From contig CAZYFT010000015.1 in NCBI GenBank assembly GCA_964646575.1, forward strand, positions 1 through 17,068: a stretch of 17,068 nucleotides of DNA. Reading direction: 5' to 3'. The notes under the pieces are model-generated. The model saw only the letters and a list, made by a program, of their open reading frames with translations. It was not told the DNA's origin and did no database searches. Each line of letters starts with the position of its first letter. The stretch's first letter is position 1. This document shows, piece after piece, positions 14,926 to 17,068 of this stretch. A program made the translations under genes and the position numbers. Origin of the DNA: GCA-016700035 sp964646575. Its GTDB lineage: Bacteria; Patescibacteriota; Saccharimonadia; CAILAD01; GCA-016700035.

Positions 14926-15549
14926 CTAACGCAGCTTAGCCTCAATCACTATCCGTCCATCCGCAGAGCCAGAAAGCGTACAGCTATAGAGTGTCAGCTT
15001 CGCTTCATCACTCGGCGCTTCAATTTCTACTGCATCTGGTTTTACATCGTATATTTTTGTAACCGAATAATCATACCAGTTACCCTTATAGAAAATGCGC
15101 ATGGAATCACCTACTGCCAACTTATCTAGATTGTAGAACGGTGAACGCTCTTTGGTGAGAATCGGATCTTGGGCGATACGAAAACGATGGGCAGACAAAA
15201 TAAAATTACCACCTCGCACCGGATCTCCGCGCTCTGGGTACCGATGCCAGGCACCTTTTTCTAAAGAGTCTGCCGTTCCAGTATAAAAAGGCACTTCTAA
15301 ATTAATCTTCTCAATCTGAATTCGATCACGCGCATCGTTCGCGTCATCGGACGTGTCTAAATCGACCGCACTCTTTACCGGCAACTTAGTGGCATTAGGC
15401 GCTAGGAGCAATAGCCCAAGATATATACCAAGTCCAATCAATGCTACCGAGATAACAAGGAAAATGAATTTTTTACGACGCGTCCAACGAATCGTTTTTA
15501 ACGAAACGCCTCTAAATTTCTTCTCGTTTTTTTGCTTACCAAAACGCAT
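14926..15549 (-). CDS. Sortase, class E-like transpeptidase
   Basis: Sortases cut a C-terminal LPXTG-like signal and join the protein to the cell envelope. The 207-aa protein has a very basic N-terminus (1-27), one membrane helix (about 28-49) and a C-terminal sortase barrel. The catalytic triad is visible: H121 in NFILSAHRF, C190 in LTLYSCTLSG and R199 in DGRIVIEAKL. The entry segment GAWHRYPERGDPVRGGNF is typical of class D/E enzymes. The adjacent downstream gene encodes a protein ending in LADTG, matching the LAXTG preference of class E, so the pair is very likely enzyme and substrate. The gene has a perfect TATAAT 9 nt before ATG and no Shine-Dalgarno. Confidence 0.93.
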   Translation of the reverse strand: MRFGKQKNEKKFRGVSLKTIRWTRRKKFIFLVISVALIGLGIYLGLLLLAPNATKLPVKSAVDLDTSDDANDARDRIQIEKINLEVPFYTGTADSLEKGAWHRYPERGDPVRGGNFILSAHRFRIAQDPILTKERSPFYNLDKLAVGDSMRIFYKGNWYDYSVTKIYDVKPDAVEIEAPSDEAKLTLYSCTLSGSADGRIVIEAKLR

Positions 15550-15558
15550 ATGCTACTC

Positions 15559-15586
15559 ATTATATGCTTTTTGGACCAAGCGTGAA
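15559..15586 (-). promoter_or_regulatory. Promoter of the sortase gene
   Basis: On the minus strand TTCACG (15586-15581; 4 of 6), 16 nt, then a perfect TATAAT (15564-15559). The start is predicted near 15552, about 3 nt before the ATG. It occupies the 43-nt gap after the deacetylase stop, so the sortase need not depend on upstream transcription. Confidence 0.6.
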
Positions 15587-15592
15587 GCTCTG

Positions 15593-16915
15593 CTATAAAC
15601 CAAGTGATTCGTTGAGTGCAGATTGAGTGGTCGTAACCGTAATGCCCGAGTTCTTCACTATTTGAAGTTGGCGTTTCAATGTAGCAGGGCTCACGCTCCA
15701 AGCATTCTTAGTATCACCCGCTAGCTCATGCCAAACCAAAATCAACCAGCCATTTGATGCTTTTGCAGCATTCAATGCGCTAATAATCTCGGCATCCGTA
15801 GTAGTATTCAATACGATGAAGCTGTTTAAGTTGTAACGATCAAAGTTTGCCTTTGTATTGGCAATCGGCTCACAGTTGCGCGAACTCTGATAGAGGGTCT
15901 TAGCAACGCTGACTACACTTGCGTTCGATTCACAATATGGAGTCGCAAGTAAGCGAGTCGGCTCGCCCAGTAAGCTATCGAGGTAGGACTTACTGGTAGT
16001 CAGCTCGTTAGTCATCTGAGTAACTCCAAGGCTTGGTAAACTTGGGTGAGAAACTGTATGGCTACCAATATCGCCACGATGGTTCCAGTCTTGTATTTGT
16101 GCGGGTGTCATGTACGTGCCATTGCCGTAGTTAGCATTATTTTTTGCGGTGTCGGTAATGATGTACTGAGTAGGCTTCCAACCAAAGCTTTCTACAAGCG
16201 GCAAACCATATTGATATGCGGTCGTCCAGCCGTCATCAAATTCGATGGACACGAGCGGGCGTGAAAAAGGTGCGCTTGCAGTTGGTGGTGGGGTCGGGCT
16301 CACTGTGGGGGTTGGGCTTACGGTTGGTGTGGGGCTCACGGAAGTTGTTGGGCTTGTGGTTGGCGTTGGTGAGGTCGATCCAGATGTTGCAGCACTGAGC
16401 GCATAATTATCTGTCTGTAGCCAGCCATTGCGAGCGATTAAGTGATATACCCGAACTCTTTTTGCCCCCTGCGGAACAGTGAGCTTAGCTGTTGCTTGCT
16501 TCCATGCGACCTTACTTGCAGCAATATCTTTGAGCCAAAGATATTGTGTAGAGCCATCCTGCATTTCTATCTCTGCATCAATTTCCGTACGCACATTAGA
16601 CTTGTACCAGTTCGAAAAAGTATAGGTTGCACCGGCCTGCACATCAACGGCAGCCGGCGTCCAGCGCGCATCGCCAGAAACATAGTTTGTCACCTTAACA
16701 TACCCAGAACGAGCACCATCTTGTGCCCCGGTAGTTGGCAGTGTAAAAACCGCTTTTAAATTACCCCAACTATCCGAACTAAAATTGCTAGCTTCGGTAG
16801 CGGCGCCCGCCTCCAGCGAATTATTTACTATCAAATTGCCTGCAGCCTGAGTTTTAGTCGCGACTAAAATCAGCCCCATCACAATTGCGGTGGCCATAAG
16901 TATCCTGATCTTCAT
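15593..16915 (-). CDS. Secreted NodB-type polysaccharide deacetylase with N-terminal carbohydrate-binding-like domain
   Basis: CE4/NodB enzymes remove N- or O-acetyl groups from peptidoglycan, chitin-like or exopolysaccharides using a metal ion. The 440-aa protein has a signal peptide (about 1-25, ending TQAAG), a beta-sandwich resembling CBM4/9-type modules (about 26-175), a Ser/Thr/Pro-Val linker (178-215) and a NodB domain (218-440). Motifs seen are FDDGW (226-230, catalytic and metal Asp), HTVSH (286-290, metal His pair), RLLATPY (321-327, altered from the usual RxPY) and VWHE (394-397, catalytic-type His). There is no sorting signal or C-terminal helix, so it is probably released. The ATG has a strong AGGAGGGG Shine-Dalgarno. 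It heads the envelope cassette with the sortase and its substrate. Confidence 0.92.
   Translation of the reverse strand: MKIRILMATAIVMGLILVATKTQAAGNLIVNNSLEAGAATEASNFSSDSWGNLKAVFTLPTTGAQDGARSGYVKVTNYVSGDARWTPAAVDVQAGATYTFSNWYKSNVRTEIDAEIEMQDGSTQYLWLKDIAASKVAWKQATAKLTVPQGAKRVRVYHLIARNGWLQTDNYALSAATSGSTSPTPTTSPTTSVSPTPTVSPTPTVSPTPPPTASAPFSRPLVSIEFDDGWTTAYQYGLPLVESFGWKPTQYIITDTAKNNANYGNGTYMTPAQIQDWNHRGDIGSHTVSHPSLPSLGVTQMTNELTTSKSYLDSLLGEPTRLLATPYCESNASVVSVAKTLYQSSRNCEPIANTKANFDRYNLNSFIVLNTTTDAEIISALNAAKASNGWLILVWHELAGDTKNAWSVSPATLKRQLQIVKNSGITVTTTQSALNESLGL
16274..16378 (-). repeat. Low-complexity linker repeat (SPTPTV units)
   Basis: Degenerate 18-nt units encode SPTPTV/TSPTT-like hexapeptides between the two domains of the deacetylase. 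Copy-number variation between strains would be expected; the repeat is coding and not a CRISPR or mobile element. Confidence 0.6.
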
Positions 16916-16917
16916 AT

Positions 16918-16925
16918 CCCCTCCT
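16918..16925 (-). promoter_or_regulatory. Strong Shine-Dalgarno of the deacetylase gene
   Basis: AGGAGGGG on the minus strand lies a few bases before the ATG at 16915. It fixes the start and contrasts with the sortase and tilS genes, which lack one. No convincing -35/-10 pair is seen in the AT-rich 16926-17019 stretch upstream. Confidence 0.75.
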
Positions 16926-17019
16926 ATGAAAGTTCTGTACCTAGTATGGTCGCAAAAAAATACAAAACCTAGACGACAAAAAACGAATCTGTGCCAAGCA
17001 CGAGCAAATACGTGTTCGT

Positions 17020-17049
17020 AAAAAAAAGAACCTCACATATGTGGGTTCT
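17020..17049 (-). terminator. Rho-independent terminator of a gene beyond the right edge
   Basis: On the minus strand AGAACC (17049-17044) pairs with GGTTCT (17032-17027) around an inner CACA/TGTG stem with one bulged base, followed by eight T (17027-17020). The tail is on the minus strand only, so it ends transcription entering from the right. Confidence 0.8.
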
Positions 17050-17068
17050 AAAATAATTGCTATGGTGG

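Noticed and set aside
16274..16378. GT-rich repeats as a CRISPR-like or mobile element
   Set aside because: The units are in frame, encode a Ser/Pro/Thr linker between two folded domains, and have no spacers.

Overview
The window looks like a chromosomal segment from a small-genome member of the Patescibacteria (Candidate Phyla Radiation), most probably a Saccharibacteria (TM7) relative. This is inferred from gene content and divergent, often shortened proteins (HrcA of 232 aa), an ABA4-like membrane protein, single-copy housekeeping genes packed with almost no spacers, and several cell-surface proteins. No rRNA, tRNA, transposase or CRISPR array is visible. All genes but one lie on the minus strand, so the description below runs right to left. 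The standard genetic code fits every gene, with TAG the most frequent stop and TGA nearly absent.

Right end (about 12600-17068): a cell-envelope cassette. It encodes a secreted NodB-type polysaccharide deacetylase with an N-terminal carbohydrate-binding-like domain, a class E-like sortase, and a large beta-helix surface protein ending in LADTG, a membrane helix and basic residues. The LADTG tail makes the surface protein the obvious substrate of the adjacent sortase. Its reading frame is split by a -1 frameshift at a run of four G (minus strand) at 14138-14141. A terminator at 17020-17049 closes a minus-strand gene lying to the right of the window.

Middle (about 5600-12600): a housekeeping run in the order tilS, ftsH, murJ, lepA and a small membrane-anchored ORF. 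Spacings are 10, 123, 9 and 64 nt. The one long spacer, ftsH-murJ, holds a large imperfect hairpin that is not a terminator.

Left (1-5600): the only plus-strand gene (4892-5608) is a membrane-anchored CHAP-domain amidase/peptidase candidate. Divergent from it lie an ABA4-like (DUF4281) membrane protein and an uncharacterised anchored protein, then the heat-shock operon hrcA-grpE-dnaK followed by a small two-helix membrane protein. The heat-shock promoter has two CIRCE operators: a perfect one containing the TTGACA -35 box in its spacer, and a 16/18 match just after the predicted transcription start. HrcA therefore very probably represses its own operon. dnaJ is not next to dnaK.

Translation signals split into two classes. 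Internal operon genes (grpE, dnaK, lepA) and the deacetylase have Shine-Dalgarno sequences. Several first genes (tilS, sortase) have a -10 box only 8-9 nt before ATG, so their mRNAs are predicted to be leaderless or nearly so.
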